Of a DNA stretch of 64,000 nt, positions 50,012-59,412 are shown piece after piece. The DNA is taken from assembly GCF_017104565.1 (NCBI RefSeq), contig NZ_JAAGPD010000035.1:62001-126000 (forward strand), in the 5' to 3' direction. Both the position numbers and the translations under genes were made by a program. Under the pieces are notes generated by a model that did not search any database, was not told the DNA's origin, and worked only from the letters and a program-made list of their open reading frames with translations. Each line of letters starts with the position of its first letter. The first letter of the stretch is position 1. The stretch comes from Paraburkholderia sp. Tr-20389. GTDB lineage: Bacteria > Pseudomonadota > Gammaproteobacteria > Burkholderiales > Burkholderiaceae.

Positions 50012-51679
50012 TCAGTGCGCAGCAGCAAACACCTTCGCCGATTCCAGCGCTTGCGCGCCCGCCGCTGCCTGTGCGTCTTCGAGGATCATCTCTGCACCCT
50101 TTTCCGCGACCATCATCGTCGGCGCATTGATATTGCCTGACGTGATGTTCGGGAAGATCGATGCATCGACGATCCGCAACCCCGACATGCCATGCACGCG
50201 CAGACGCTCGTCGACGACCGAGGTCTGATCGTCCGGTCCCATCGCGCACGAACCGCACAGGTGATAGATCGAACCCGACTGCTCGCGGAAGTACTGCAGG
50301 AAGCTCTCGCGATCGTTCACTTGCGGGCCCGGCGAAATCTCTTCGACAGTGATCTCGTTGAGCGCCGCCGTCGACATGATCTTGCGCACCAGTTCGCAAC
50401 CCTGAATCGCCTCGTCGATATCCTTTTGCGTCGTCAGCGCATTGATGCGGATTTTCGCGGGATCTTCCGCGCGGTTCGACGCGATCTCGATTGAGCCGCG
50501 ACTGGTCGGACGGCAAGGATTGAAGCACAGCAGGAAGCCCGAATACGGTTCCGGTTCGAGGCTCGCCTTGTTGCTCTTTGGAATGCGGTACGACAGAGGA
50601 TTGAAATAGAGCTGCAGATTCGGCAATGCCTCGTTCTCGCTGCCTCTGAAGAATCCGCCAGACTGATTCACGCTCATCGCCAGCGGACCCTTGCGCGTCA
50701 GCAGGTATTGCAAACCGAGCTTGATCTTGCCCAGCAGCGGCCGCATCTCGTCGTTCAGCGTCGCCACGTTCGCGCGATAGTAGAAGCTCACGCAAAGATG
50801 ATCCTGCAGGTTCCTTCCGACAGCAGGCATATGACGCACGAGCGGAATACGATGTTCCGCAAGCAGCGCGCTGTCGCCGACGCCCGACAGTTGCAGCAGC
50901 TTCGGCGTATCGACAGCCCCCGCCGACAGAATCACTTCGCGCATCGCCGTGAATTGGCGCACGCTGCCGTTCTGCTTGACGACGACGCCCGTCGCGCGTC
51001 GGTTCGCGTCGAACAGCACCTGTGTGACGAGCACTTCGCGCTCGACCGTCAGGTTCTTGCGATCCAGCACGGGATGCAGGTACTCGAAGCTGCTCGACGA
51101 ACGCTGACCGTTACGCGTATTCACGTCGTAAATACCCGCACCTTCGAATTGCGCGCCGTTGAAGTCGTCGGTGCGCTTGTAGCCTGCCTGCTCGCAACCC
51201 TTGAGAAACACGTGGCAAATGGGATGCACGGCATCCTTCATCGGCGAAATGCCGATCGGACCATTCGCGCCGTGGTATTCGGTGTTGCCGAGCGGATGCG
51301 ATTCCAGCTTGCGGAAATACGGCAGCACGTCGCGATACGACCATCCGCTATTGCCCGCCTGCTCCCAGTCGTCGTAGTCCTTTGCCTGGCCGCGCACGTA
51401 GATCATCGCGTTGATCGAGCCGGAGCCGCCTTGCACCTTGCCGCGCGGGCAATACAGCGAGCGGTTGTCGAGTTCTTTCTCCGGCTCGCTGTAGTACATC
51501 CAGTTATAGGTTTCGTTGTAGTACGTCTTCGTGAAACCCACCGGAATCTTGAACCAGAACGAATCGTCGGCCCGGCCCGCTTCGAGCAGCAGCACCGAGT
51601 ACTGGCCCGACGCCGACAGACGGTTGGCGAGAATGCAGCCCGCAGATCCCGCACCGACGATGATGTAGTCGTAATTCAT
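50012..51679 (-). CDS. GMC-family FAD-dependent oxidoreductase
   Basis: A 555-residue enzyme with the FAD Rossmann motif DYIIVGAGSAGCILANRLS, the GMC signature (GKVQGGSGSINAMIYVRG) and the C-terminal catalytic region (HLCGSCAMG and VDASIFPNITSGNINAPTMM). It is related to choline dehydrogenase and other alcohol dehydrogenases. It is last in a four-gene set with an aldehyde dehydrogenase, MFS carrier and enolase-superfamily enzyme, suggesting oxidation of a polyol, alcohol or sugar derivative. Substrate unknown. ATG 51679 lies 55 bases after the previous stop. Confidence 0.9.
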   Translation of the reverse strand: MNYDYIIVGAGSAGCILANRLSASGQYSVLLLEAGRADDSFWFKIPVGFTKTYYNETYNWMYYSEPEKELDNRSLYCPRGKVQGGSGSINAMIYVRGQAKDYDDWEQAGNSGWSYRDVLPYFRKLESHPLGNTEYHGANGPIGISPMKDAVHPICHVFLKGCEQAGYKRTDDFNGAQFEGAGIYDVNTRNGQRSSSSFEYLHPVLDRKNLTVEREVLVTQVLFDANRRATGVVVKQNGSVRQFTAMREVILSAGAVDTPKLLQLSGVGDSALLAEHRIPLVRHMPAVGRNLQDHLCVSFYYRANVATLNDEMRPLLGKIKLGLQYLLTRKGPLAMSVNQSGGFFRGSENEALPNLQLYFNPLSYRIPKSNKASLEPEPYSGFLLCFNPCRPTSRGSIEIASNRAEDPAKIRINALTTQKDIDEAIQGCELVRKIMSTAALNEITVEEISPGPQVNDRESFLQYFREQSGSIYHLCGSCAMGPDDQTSVVDERLRVHGMSGLRIVDASIFPNITSGNINAPTMMVAEKGAEMILEDAQAAAGAQALESAKVFAAAH

Positions 51680-51734
51680 GCTCTATTCGCCCGCAGGCGT
51701 CCAATACGTGGAATACGTTGAGGCCGTTCGCGCT

Positions 51735-52952
51735 TTAGCCTTTGGCGGGCGCGAGATCCTTCACGTCGGAGGGCTTCGACGCCATCTGCAGATGCAGACG
51801 TTCGCCCGTGTACGGCGTGTGCTGCTGCACGACTTCCATATTCAGTTCGATACCGAGACCCGGTTCCGTCGACGGAATGATGTAGCCGTCTTCCCAGCGA
51901 ATCGGCGTCTTGAGCACTTCCGCGTGGAAACCGCCCCACGTACCGATGCTTTCCTGAATCAGGAAGTTCGGCGTGCACGCCGCGAGCTGGATGCTGGCGG
52001 CCGCGCCGACGGGACCGTTGTAGAGATGCGGCGCGATCTGCGCGTAGTACACCTCGGCGAGCGTCGCCACTTTCTTTGCTTCGAGCAGACCGCCGACGCG
52101 CGCCACGTTCAGTTGCAGGATCGACGCGCCGCCCGCTTCCAGCAGCTTGTGGAATTCGTACTTCGTGGTGAGGCGCTCGCCTGCCGAAATCGGAATGCTC
52201 GTGTGTTTCGCGACTTCCGCCATGGCATCGTGCTGGCCCGGCGGCACGGGCTCTTCGAACCACAGCGGGTCGTACTTTTCGAGTCGCTTTGCAAGACGGA
52301 TCGCCGACGCGGGCACCATCTGCCCATGCGTGCCGAACAGCAGATCGGCCTTGCTGCCCACGGCTTCCCGCACCTTGCGGCAGAACGTCTCGCAACGGTC
52401 CATCACTTCGAGCGACAGATGATGGCCCGAGTAGGCGGTGTAAGGACCGGCGGGGTCGAACTTCACCGCCGTAAAGCCGCGCTTGACGTTTTCCGCCGCG
52501 CATTCGGCAGCGAGATCAGGATCGTCGTAGTCGTATTCGCCGCGACGGTTCTTCGGATACAGGTACGTGTACGAACGCAGCCGCTCATGCACGCGGCCGC
52601 CCAGCAGCTCGTACACGGGCTTGTTCGCCGCCTTGCCGATGATGTCCCAGCACGCCATTTCGAGGCCGCTCACGACGCCCATCATCGTCAGATCGGGGCG
52701 CTGCGTGAAGCCGCTCGAATACGCTTCGCGCCACAGGCGTTCGACGTGGTGCGGGTCCTTGTCGAGCAGATAACGCGAGAACACATCGTCGATGATGGGG
52801 CCCATCGCATTCGGATGAAACGTCGCCGAATAGATTTCGCCGATGCCTTCAATACCGCAGTCCGTCTTGAGCTTCACGAAGATCCAGTACATGCCGCCGA
52901 TATGCGGCGGCGGTACGGCGACGATGTGCGTTTCGAGCGAGACGACTTTCAT
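51735..52952 (-). CDS. enolase-superfamily (mandelate racemase/muconate lactonizing type) enzyme
   Basis: A 405-residue enzyme: N-terminal capping domain (about 1-125) and TIM barrel. Likely metal ligands and catalytic groups are seen in LLFGTHGQ, WFEEPVPPG, GERLTTKYEF and the His of APHLYNGP. It most resembles acid-sugar dehydratases; the substrate cannot be read. It begins immediately after the stop of the MFS gene, with AAGGA inside that gene as ribosome site, so the two are tightly coupled. Confidence 0.88.
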   Translation of the reverse strand: MKVVSLETHIVAVPPPHIGGMYWIFVKLKTDCGIEGIGEIYSATFHPNAMGPIIDDVFSRYLLDKDPHHVERLWREAYSSGFTQRPDLTMMGVVSGLEMACWDIIGKAANKPVYELLGGRVHERLRSYTYLYPKNRRGEYDYDDPDLAAECAAENVKRGFTAVKFDPAGPYTAYSGHHLSLEVMDRCETFCRKVREAVGSKADLLFGTHGQMVPASAIRLAKRLEKYDPLWFEEPVPPGQHDAMAEVAKHTSIPISAGERLTTKYEFHKLLEAGGASILQLNVARVGGLLEAKKVATLAEVYYAQIAPHLYNGPVGAAASIQLAACTPNFLIQESIGTWGGFHAEVLKTPIRWEDGYIIPSTEPGLGIELNMEVVQQHTPYTGERLHLQMASKPSDVKDLAPAKG

Positions 52953-54272
52953 TTACGCTTCCTTCTTTTTAAGCATGTTGCGCAGCACGAGACCGGCGCA
53001 GCCGCCGACAGCGGACACAGCGGCCACATAGCCGAAGTACATCTGGTATCCATGCACGCCCGGATAGTTCTGTGTCAGATAACCGTTGATGAGCGGTAGG
53101 AAAACATCGGGCGAATAGCCGAGCACGGAGATCAGGCCAATAGCGAGACCCATCGTTTGCACGGGCACATTGCAACGATCGAGCAGCGACCAGTACAGGC
53201 CGCGAATCGCGTACGTCAGCACGCCGATGAACAGCACGAGAAATACGAGCAACACGTGGCTGCTGATCTGCGGCGCGGCAATCAGGCCGAGCAGCGACAG
53301 CGACGCAAGAAAGAGCGCAATGATCAGCACGGTCACTTTCGAAAAACGGTCGCCGAGAAAACCGCCGCCAATCCCGCCGATGGGACGCATCCACAGCTTG
53401 AGAGTCGTGATCGTGCCCGCCATCACCACCGACAAACCGATCTCGCCTTCATGCAGATATGCGGAGAAGCTGTACGTCGCCCAGAACACCTGATAGCCGC
53501 AGAACACGATGGCAGCGACGAGCCACAGTTCGGGGATCTTCGCGAGCGTGACCAGATCGGCGATCACGTTGCCGCGTTTCGCCGCTTGCGCGCGGCTCTC
53601 GGTTTCCGCTTGCGATGCCGGGTCCTTGATCAGGCCGAGCAGCACGCCGAGTCCGATGCACAGAAACGCGTACATATAGACGACGACGCGGAAACCGACC
53701 GCGGCCGGTTCGCCCTTCGTCTGCGTGAGCCATGCGAACAGCGTGATCGCGATGGTCGCGAGCATCGCTTCGATGAGTCCGCGGCCGCCGTCGAGAAAGC
53801 CGAAGAAACGGCCCTGCTCGTCGTGACCGGCGATCATCGACACGCGCTTGATCACGGCCGCCCAGAACGTCAGCCCCGTCGAAAGTCCCCAGCCGCCGAA
53901 GATCATCAGCAGCAGGTTGAACGACGGCGCCGTCGAGTACACGAGACCCAGCAGGCCCGTGGCGACGAGCGAGAAACTGATCAACAGACGCGGCGCAATA
54001 CGGTCCGCCAGCCAGCCGCTCGGCAGATAGCTCAACAGAAAGATCGTGCCGAGCATCGAATACAGATAGCCAAGCTGACTTTCGCTGATGTGGAAAACTT
54101 CCAGCATCGTCGGCTGATAGACCTGGCGCAGGTAAAGAATCGGATAAATCGCGCCGGCTGCAATGACGAGCAGCAGCAACTGCACATAGCGCTGTGCCTT
54201 GTTGGCGGATTGTGCGGTTGCGTCGGCGGAACGGCGCGTCGAAGCATCCGTTCGAAGAGATTGGCTTGCCAC
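52953..54272 (-). CDS. major facilitator superfamily transporter
   Basis: A 439-residue protein with about 12 hydrophobic segments and the MFS loop motif GWLADRIAPRLL. It is probably the inner-membrane uptake carrier for the substrate of the flanking dehydratase and dehydrogenases. The start is GTG 54272, preceded by AGGAG at seven bases. It ends directly against the dehydratase start. Confidence 0.9.
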   Translation of the reverse strand: MASQSLRTDASTRRSADATAQSANKAQRYVQLLLLVIAAGAIYPILYLRQVYQPTMLEVFHISESQLGYLYSMLGTIFLLSYLPSGWLADRIAPRLLISFSLVATGLLGLVYSTAPSFNLLLMIFGGWGLSTGLTFWAAVIKRVSMIAGHDEQGRFFGFLDGGRGLIEAMLATIAITLFAWLTQTKGEPAAVGFRVVVYMYAFLCIGLGVLLGLIKDPASQAETESRAQAAKRGNVIADLVTLAKIPELWLVAAIVFCGYQVFWATYSFSAYLHEGEIGLSVVMAGTITTLKLWMRPIGGIGGGFLGDRFSKVTVLIIALFLASLSLLGLIAAPQISSHVLLVFLVLFIGVLTYAIRGLYWSLLDRCNVPVQTMGLAIGLISVLGYSPDVFLPLINGYLTQNYPGVHGYQMYFGYVAAVSAVGGCAGLVLRNMLKKKEA

Positions 54273-54420
54273 TGAAGTGCTCCTAAGAGACGCGCGTGGA
54301 GCACGGTTTGCACCGTGGCCGTCGTGTCTCCAGATCTTTGTTATGAATACAGCGTGTTCTTTCGGTTGAAAAAAGAGCGCACCCGTACTGCTGACCGATA
54401 CGGAATGCGCTCTGACAGGA

Positions 54421-55845
54421 TCAGTACTTCATGACAACGAGACGCGTCTGCGTGAATTCGAGCATGCCGTGCTTGCCGTCGTCGCCGCCGAGACCCGAAC
54501 GTTTCCAGCCTGCGTGAAAGCCCTGGTACGGATCGGCGGGCGTGCGGTTCACGTAGATTTCGCCCGCTTCGATGTTGTTGGCGACTTTCATCGTCGTGCG
54601 ATAGTTCTCGGTATAGAGCACCGACGAAAGACCGAACTGATGGTCGTTGGCCATCTGCAGCGCTTCGTCGAGCGTGCTGTAACGCACGACAGGCATGATC
54701 GGGCCGAACGTTTCTTCCTGAATGATCTCCATGTCCTGACGGCAATTCGTCAGCAACGTGGCCGGATAGAAGAACCCCTTGCCCTCAGGAATCGCGCCGC
54801 CCGTTTCGAGCGTGGCGCCTTCGGCCACGGCGCGTTGAACCATCGCGTGAATGGACTGACGCGAGGCTTCGTTGACGAGCGGCCCCATGAACGAGGCATC
54901 GCCGCTGCGGTCGCCGCTCTTCACTGCGCTCATATGCTTCTTCAGCAGCGCGACGAACTGGTCGTGCACACTTTCGTGCACGTAGACGCGTTCGATCGCG
55001 GTGCACAACTGGCCGCAATGCGTGGTCTTCGAGCCGACGAGTTCTCGCGCGGCCTTTTCCAGATCGGCGTCCGGCTCGATGATGGCGGGCGTCTTGCCGC
55101 CGAGTTCGAGCGACGGCTTCGCGATGTTTTCCTTGCAGTAGTCGAGCACCTTGCGGCCCGCGCCGACGCTGCCCGTCAGCGTAATCATGCCGACCGCGGG
55201 ATGCGTGCAGACGGCTTCCGCAGTCGCGTGGCTCATCGCGAGAATATTGACTACGCCAGCCGGCAATTCGGCGCGAACCACGGCTTTGGCGATTTCGAAT
55301 GCCGACGTCGGCGTGTTGTTGCTCGGCCGAACGACGACCGTGTTACCCGCGATCAACGCCGGCGCGATCTTGCGCATGAACGTATAGACGGGGTAGTTGA
55401 ACGGAATCAGACACGCGACGACGCCGATCGGCTCGCGATGCAGCACGAGGTTTTCGTCAGGCGTATCACTCGGGATGACTTCGCCTTCGATGCGGCGCGC
55501 CCACTCCGCGTGATAGCGCGTAATCTGGCCGGCGTAGATCGCTTCGTTCGTCGCGTCGGCGACGCTCTTACCGGACTCCAGCGCGAGTGCCGCACCGATG
55601 GCGGGCGCGCAGTCGGTCAGCGCGTCGGCGAGCTTGTGCAGATAAGCGGCGCGCTCGGCGGCGGGCAGCTTGCGCCAGCTCTTTTGCGCGGCGGCGGCGG
55701 CTTCGACGGCGGCCACCGCCTCTTCGCGGGACGCGCCCGATACCTTGGCAATCAGCGCCTCAGTGGCGGGGTTATAGACGGAGATGAGTTCGTCGGTTGC
55801 GGGTTCGACGAACTGACCGCTTACGAAATTCCGGTCGAGTCGCAT
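54421..55845 (-). CDS. aldehyde dehydrogenase, AldA-like
   Basis: A 474-residue ALDH with Asn in IPFNYPVYTF, catalytic Glu in ELGGKTP, catalytic Cys in THCGQLCTAIERV, and EETFGPIMPV. It resembles lactaldehyde/glycolaldehyde dehydrogenases. First gene of the catabolic set; the 148-base gap to the MFS gene may hold a second promoter. A long opposite-strand frame over this gene is a shadow. Confidence 0.9.
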   Translation of the reverse strand: MRLDRNFVSGQFVEPATDELISVYNPATEALIAKVSGASREEAVAAVEAAAAAQKSWRKLPAAERAAYLHKLADALTDCAPAIGAALALESGKSVADATNEAIYAGQITRYHAEWARRIEGEVIPSDTPDENLVLHREPIGVVACLIPFNYPVYTFMRKIAPALIAGNTVVVRPSNNTPTSAFEIAKAVVRAELPAGVVNILAMSHATAEAVCTHPAVGMITLTGSVGAGRKVLDYCKENIAKPSLELGGKTPAIIEPDADLEKAARELVGSKTTHCGQLCTAIERVYVHESVHDQFVALLKKHMSAVKSGDRSGDASFMGPLVNEASRQSIHAMVQRAVAEGATLETGGAIPEGKGFFYPATLLTNCRQDMEIIQEETFGPIMPVVRYSTLDEALQMANDHQFGLSSVLYTENYRTTMKVANNIEAGEIYVNRTPADPYQGFHAGWKRSGLGGDDGKHGMLEFTQTRLVVMKY

Positions 55846-56227
55846 GATCTTTACCTGGTGACGCGTGCGCGAAGCACATTACCGGCGGCTATGAGAAACA
55901 TGCAGCCGGCGCATGAACCGGATTCTTCTCTGCGGCCTTATGTCACGCAAGCGAGTATTTCGACCCGAAAACATTCGAAAAACTCATGTTTGTGGGTCGA
56001 CATGACCTTCCGGCAAACGATCCGACGACGGATGCGGAAAATGTGTGGAAATGCGTCTGGGAGAACAGGCGTGCACACGGCAGATTCACTGCCACGCAGG
56101 AGCCGGCGTTGCACCGGCGGCGACTATCGAGGGACTATCGAGGGCATGGCGCGTCGAGCGCCGTGCCAAAGAAAAGGTCCGGCAGAACACTGCCGGACCT
56201 TCTTGCTTCAGCGTCGAATTAAAGCGA
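55846..56227. other. spacer between H-NS and aldehyde dehydrogenase genes
   Basis: No gene supported. It holds a short tandem duplication of GACTATCGAGG (near 56123-56146) and the terminator of the H-NS gene at 56165-56201. Confidence 0.5.
56165..56201 (-). terminator. intrinsic terminator of the H-NS-family gene
   Basis: An 11-base-pair stem (56174-56184 with 56191-56201) followed on the minus strand by TTTCTTT. It lies 27 bases after the stop codon. Confidence 0.8.
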
Positions 56228-56950
56228 TCAAGCCTCGCCGGCCGTCGCGGCGGGCGTCTGTACCGTCACGGGCGCTTCGACGACAGGCGCGGTGGTTTTA
56301 GCGGGCGCCTTCTTTGCTGCTGCCTTTTTCGCGGGAGCCTTGGCCACGGCCTTCTTCGCGACTACGCGTTTGCCAACCGTCGGTGCGGCAGACTTTGCTG
56401 CAACCTTTTTAGCTGCCGTCTTCTTGCCGGCGGACTTCGCAGCAGCTTTCTTCGCAACCGTCTTGACGCCTGCCGTCGATGCCTTTTTGGCAACCTTGCG
56501 GCCTGCCGACTTCGCGGTGACGGCCTTCTTCGCGGCGGTTTTCTTAGCCGCCTTCTTTGCGGCAGCCTTGACCGTTACAGCGGGCTCCGAACCAGCCGCA
56601 GACGCATCGATCAGGAACCTGGTACGGTCTTTCACATCCTTGATCCAGGCCGGCGGGCGAGCATGGCCGCTCCACGTTGCACCCGTCTTCGGATCGCGGT
56701 ACTTGGGCGGCAACTTGCCCTTTGCCGCCGCTGCCGGTTTCGCTCGTCCCGTTTTTGTACCGAGACGCTCCGAGCGCTCGCGTTCGCGTCGCGCTTTGGC
56801 TCGCCGTTCGATGTCTTCGGTCGTGAGACCGTGCTTGATCATCAGTTCGCGAATCTGATCCAACGCGCCCTGCGCCCGCTTGGCAATGAGCGTTTCCGCT
56901 TGCGTCTGGAGTTTCTTTATACGTGCCTGGAGAATTTCCAATGTGGCCAT
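56228..56950 (-). CDS. H-NS-family nucleoid protein with histone H1-like tail
   Basis: A 240-residue protein: N-terminal coiled-coil oligomerisation region (about 1-60), the H-NS DNA-binding core (YRDPKTGATWSGHARPPAWI, about 83-102), then about 115 residues of Lys/Ala repeats (KKAAAK, AAKKVAAK) ending in a Pro/Val tail. The tail should bind DNA non-specifically like eukaryotic H1 or bacterial histone-like proteins. Such fusions are seen in Burkholderiaceae. GGGAGG precedes ATG 56950. Confidence 0.92.
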   Translation of the reverse strand: MATLEILQARIKKLQTQAETLIAKRAQGALDQIRELMIKHGLTTEDIERRAKARRERERSERLGTKTGRAKPAAAAKGKLPPKYRDPKTGATWSGHARPPAWIKDVKDRTRFLIDASAAGSEPAVTVKAAAKKAAKKTAAKKAVTAKSAGRKVAKKASTAGVKTVAKKAAAKSAGKKTAAKKVAAKSAAPTVGKRVVAKKAVAKAPAKKAAAKKAPAKTTAPVVEAPVTVQTPAATAGEA

Positions 56951-57299
56951 TATTGCCTCCCTTTAAATAACATACGCGGACTATGCCATGGAATTGCTTA
57001 GAAGCGCTATGGTTTTAAAGCTTGAGTAAGAAAAGCGTTGCGTATCGTTAAGTCAGAGTTCTAAGGCATGCATCAGATTTTTCCCGCCCCGTGCCTTAAA
57101 CGCGTTTTGACATCGCATTCGATGCAACGAAACTGACCACTCTCTTTCAAACGTTAATTCCTTTGCACGCCAATTGCTGCACGGCCGCACGCCTGCGTCC
57201 AACAGGAGGACACTGATAAACTTTCAGCGAGCTTTTCTTTTGCGCCTATTCACGCTTTGCCGTGCTCGTTGACGACCGCTTCGACATTGGGAGGAATTG
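56951..57299. other. divergent promoter spacer
   Basis: About 350 bases, less GC-rich than surroundings, holding the promoters for the divergent H-NS and DedA-fusion genes. Nothing else is recognised. Confidence 0.5.
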
Positions 57300-59312
57300 A
57301 TGGAGCACGCGTACGTCCAGCTGCTGCACCTGCTTGCGGGCCACACCGCCTGGACACTGGTCGTCGTGTTTCTTGCCGCGTTTCTCGAAGCCGTCGCAAT
57401 CATCGGCACGTTCGTACCCGGCAGCACTGCGATGTTCATTGCAGGCGCGCTGGTCGGCACCGGCACGCTGAATCTCGGCTGGCTATTTGCAAGCGCCATC
57501 GTGGGCGCCGTGGCAGGCGACGGCATGAGCTACTGGTTCGGCCGCCGCCATAAGGACAGGATAAGCAGGCTCTGGCCTTTCAGCACACATCCCGGCTTGC
57601 TCGAGAGCGGTCAGAAGTACTTCGATAAACACGGCGCGAAGAGCGTCGTGTTCGCGCGCTTTGCCGCTCCGCTGCGCGCCATCGTTCCCGTCGTCGCGGG
57701 CATGCTCGAAATGCCGCCCATGCGCTTCTACGCAATGAACGTGCTATCGGCGTTGCTGTGGGCACCCGCGCATATTCTTCCGGGCGTCGTGTTCGGTGCA
57801 TCGATCCAGCTGGCGGGCGCCGTCTCGTTCCGGCTCGTTGCCGCGCTCGCGATCGTCGTGGCCGTCGTGTGGCTGTGCTTCTGGATCATGCGCGTAGTCG
57901 TTTCGCACGCGCGCGCCTGGGCCAGTTCATCGCGCAACAGCATCGTGAACTGGGCACGCGATCACGAAGCACCGTATGGGCAGCTGATCTATCGCATCGT
58001 CGATCCCGAGCGTGCGGCGATCGGCCTGCTGATCGGCATTTCGGTGTTCGTGCTGCTGTGCGCGGGCGTCTTCTTCGGTGTCATGCAGGACGTCGTGGCC
58101 GGCGATCCGCTCGTCCAGGTGGACGTGTCGGTGTATCGGTTTCTTCAATCCGCGCAGGCGCCGTGGTTCGGCGAAGCACTCGCGCGCGCGTCGACGCTCG
58201 GCAGCATTCCGACGCTCGCCGCGCTGGTCGTCGCGTCGATCGTGATGATGGGCTACGAGAAGCGCTGGCGCACGATCATCTATTGGCTGATCGCCGTGAT
58301 CTTCTCGCAGTTGCTGATCTTTGCGATGCAAGCCATCGTGCATCATGCGCCGCCCGCCGCCGCGCCCTCCGACCTCTTTGCATTTCCGAGCAATCACGTC
58401 GCGGCCAGCGTCACCGTATACGGCTTTCTTGCATTCGTGGTCGCACGCCGCGTCAGTATGTTGACGGGCATCGCCGTGACTGCACTCGCTAGCCTGATCG
58501 TCATCGCCGTCGCGTTTGCAGGCTTGTATTCGGGGCGTTTTGCGTTCTCCGATGCCGTCGGCGGCGCGGCATTCGCGGCCGTGTGGGTGGCCGTGGTCGC
58601 GCTGACAGCCGTATGGCGGCATCCCGAGACGCCGCCTTCGCGCGAATACATGCCCGCCGTGCTGCTGATCGTGCTATGCGTGAGCGTCGCCTTGCAGAAC
58701 GGCTTTGGGCGTCAGCCGGACGCGGCGCACGTGCGTCAGCGCCCTCCCGTCGTCGTGACGCAAACACAATGGATGGACTCGCTGTGGAAGCAGTTTCCCT
58801 GCTATCGCTCCGACATGAAAGGCGACCGCCGCGAACCGATTACCGTGCAATGGTCCGCCGACCGGCAGCAGATCGTCGAGCAGCTGAACAGCAGGGGCTG
58901 GCTCGAAGGCACGCGCTTCAATGCGCGCAGCCTGTTCTCGCTCGTATCGCCCGATGTACCCGCGATGGATTTACCCGTGCTGCCCAAGCTCAATGACGGC
59001 GAACCGTCGGCGCTCGTGTTCAGCCGCCGGCGCGAGCGAGGCGACGAGCGCGACGTGTTGCGCTTCTGGCGCACCAACTATGCCGTCGCGCAGCGCAATG
59101 GCTTGCCGCCCACGCCGATCTGGCTCGGCTCGCTCGTGCACGAACGTTTGCTGCGTCCTTCCTGGCCTTTCAATGTAGTGCGCACCGACAGGCAGCTGGA
59201 TCCGCTGATTGCCTCACCATCTCATGATGGCGAATGGCGCGAACTCGAACTGTCGAGCAGCATGGGATGCACCGATATTCCCGTCACGCTGATCGGATCG
59301 AAGGCGCGATAG
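57300..59312 (+). CDS. DedA / PAP2-like / LssY C-terminal fusion membrane protein
   Basis: A 670-residue protein: DedA-family membrane domain (about 1-215; FVPGSTAMFIAGALVG, FARFAAPLRAIVPVVAGM), a PAP2-like domain (about 240-455) and an LssY-type C-terminal domain (about 480-665, LNSRGWLEGTR, PIWLGSLVHERLL). The PAP2 part keeps FPSNH but other catalytic motifs are altered (see findings). DedA proteins include polyprenyl-phosphate and phospholipid flippases. GGAGG precedes ATG 57300. Another DedA fusion follows. Confidence 0.88.
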   Translation: MEHAYVQLLHLLAGHTAWTLVVVFLAAFLEAVAIIGTFVPGSTAMFIAGALVGTGTLNLGWLFASAIVGAVAGDGMSYWFGRRHKDRISRLWPFSTHPGLLESGQKYFDKHGAKSVVFARFAAPLRAIVPVVAGMLEMPPMRFYAMNVLSALLWAPAHILPGVVFGASIQLAGAVSFRLVAALAIVVAVVWLCFWIMRVVVSHARAWASSSRNSIVNWARDHEAPYGQLIYRIVDPERAAIGLLIGISVFVLLCAGVFFGVMQDVVAGDPLVQVDVSVYRFLQSAQAPWFGEALARASTLGSIPTLAALVVASIVMMGYEKRWRTIIYWLIAVIFSQLLIFAMQAIVHHAPPAAAPSDLFAFPSNHVAASVTVYGFLAFVVARRVSMLTGIAVTALASLIVIAVAFAGLYSGRFAFSDAVGGAAFAAVWVAVVALTAVWRHPETPPSREYMPAVLLIVLCVSVALQNGFGRQPDAAHVRQRPPVVVTQTQWMDSLWKQFPCYRSDMKGDRREPITVQWSADRQQIVEQLNSRGWLEGTRFNARSLFSLVSPDVPAMDLPVLPKLNDGEPSALVFSRRRERGDERDVLRFWRTNYAVAQRNGLPPTPIWLGSLVHERLLRPSWPFNVVRTDRQLDPLIASPSHDGEWRELELSSSMGCTDIPVTLIGSKAR

Positions 59313-59412
59313 GCCGTATCGCTTTTGACTTCCGTTAGTGCAACCCGCGACAGGTTTAGCCGTGCAACAATGAATGCGCGCGTATCGCACGCAGACTCCA
59401 CATGACGAAGCG

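Noticed and set aside
54469-56301. 610-residue plus-strand frame opposite the aldehyde dehydrogenase
   Set aside because: Antisense shadow; the aldehyde dehydrogenase has all catalytic motifs.
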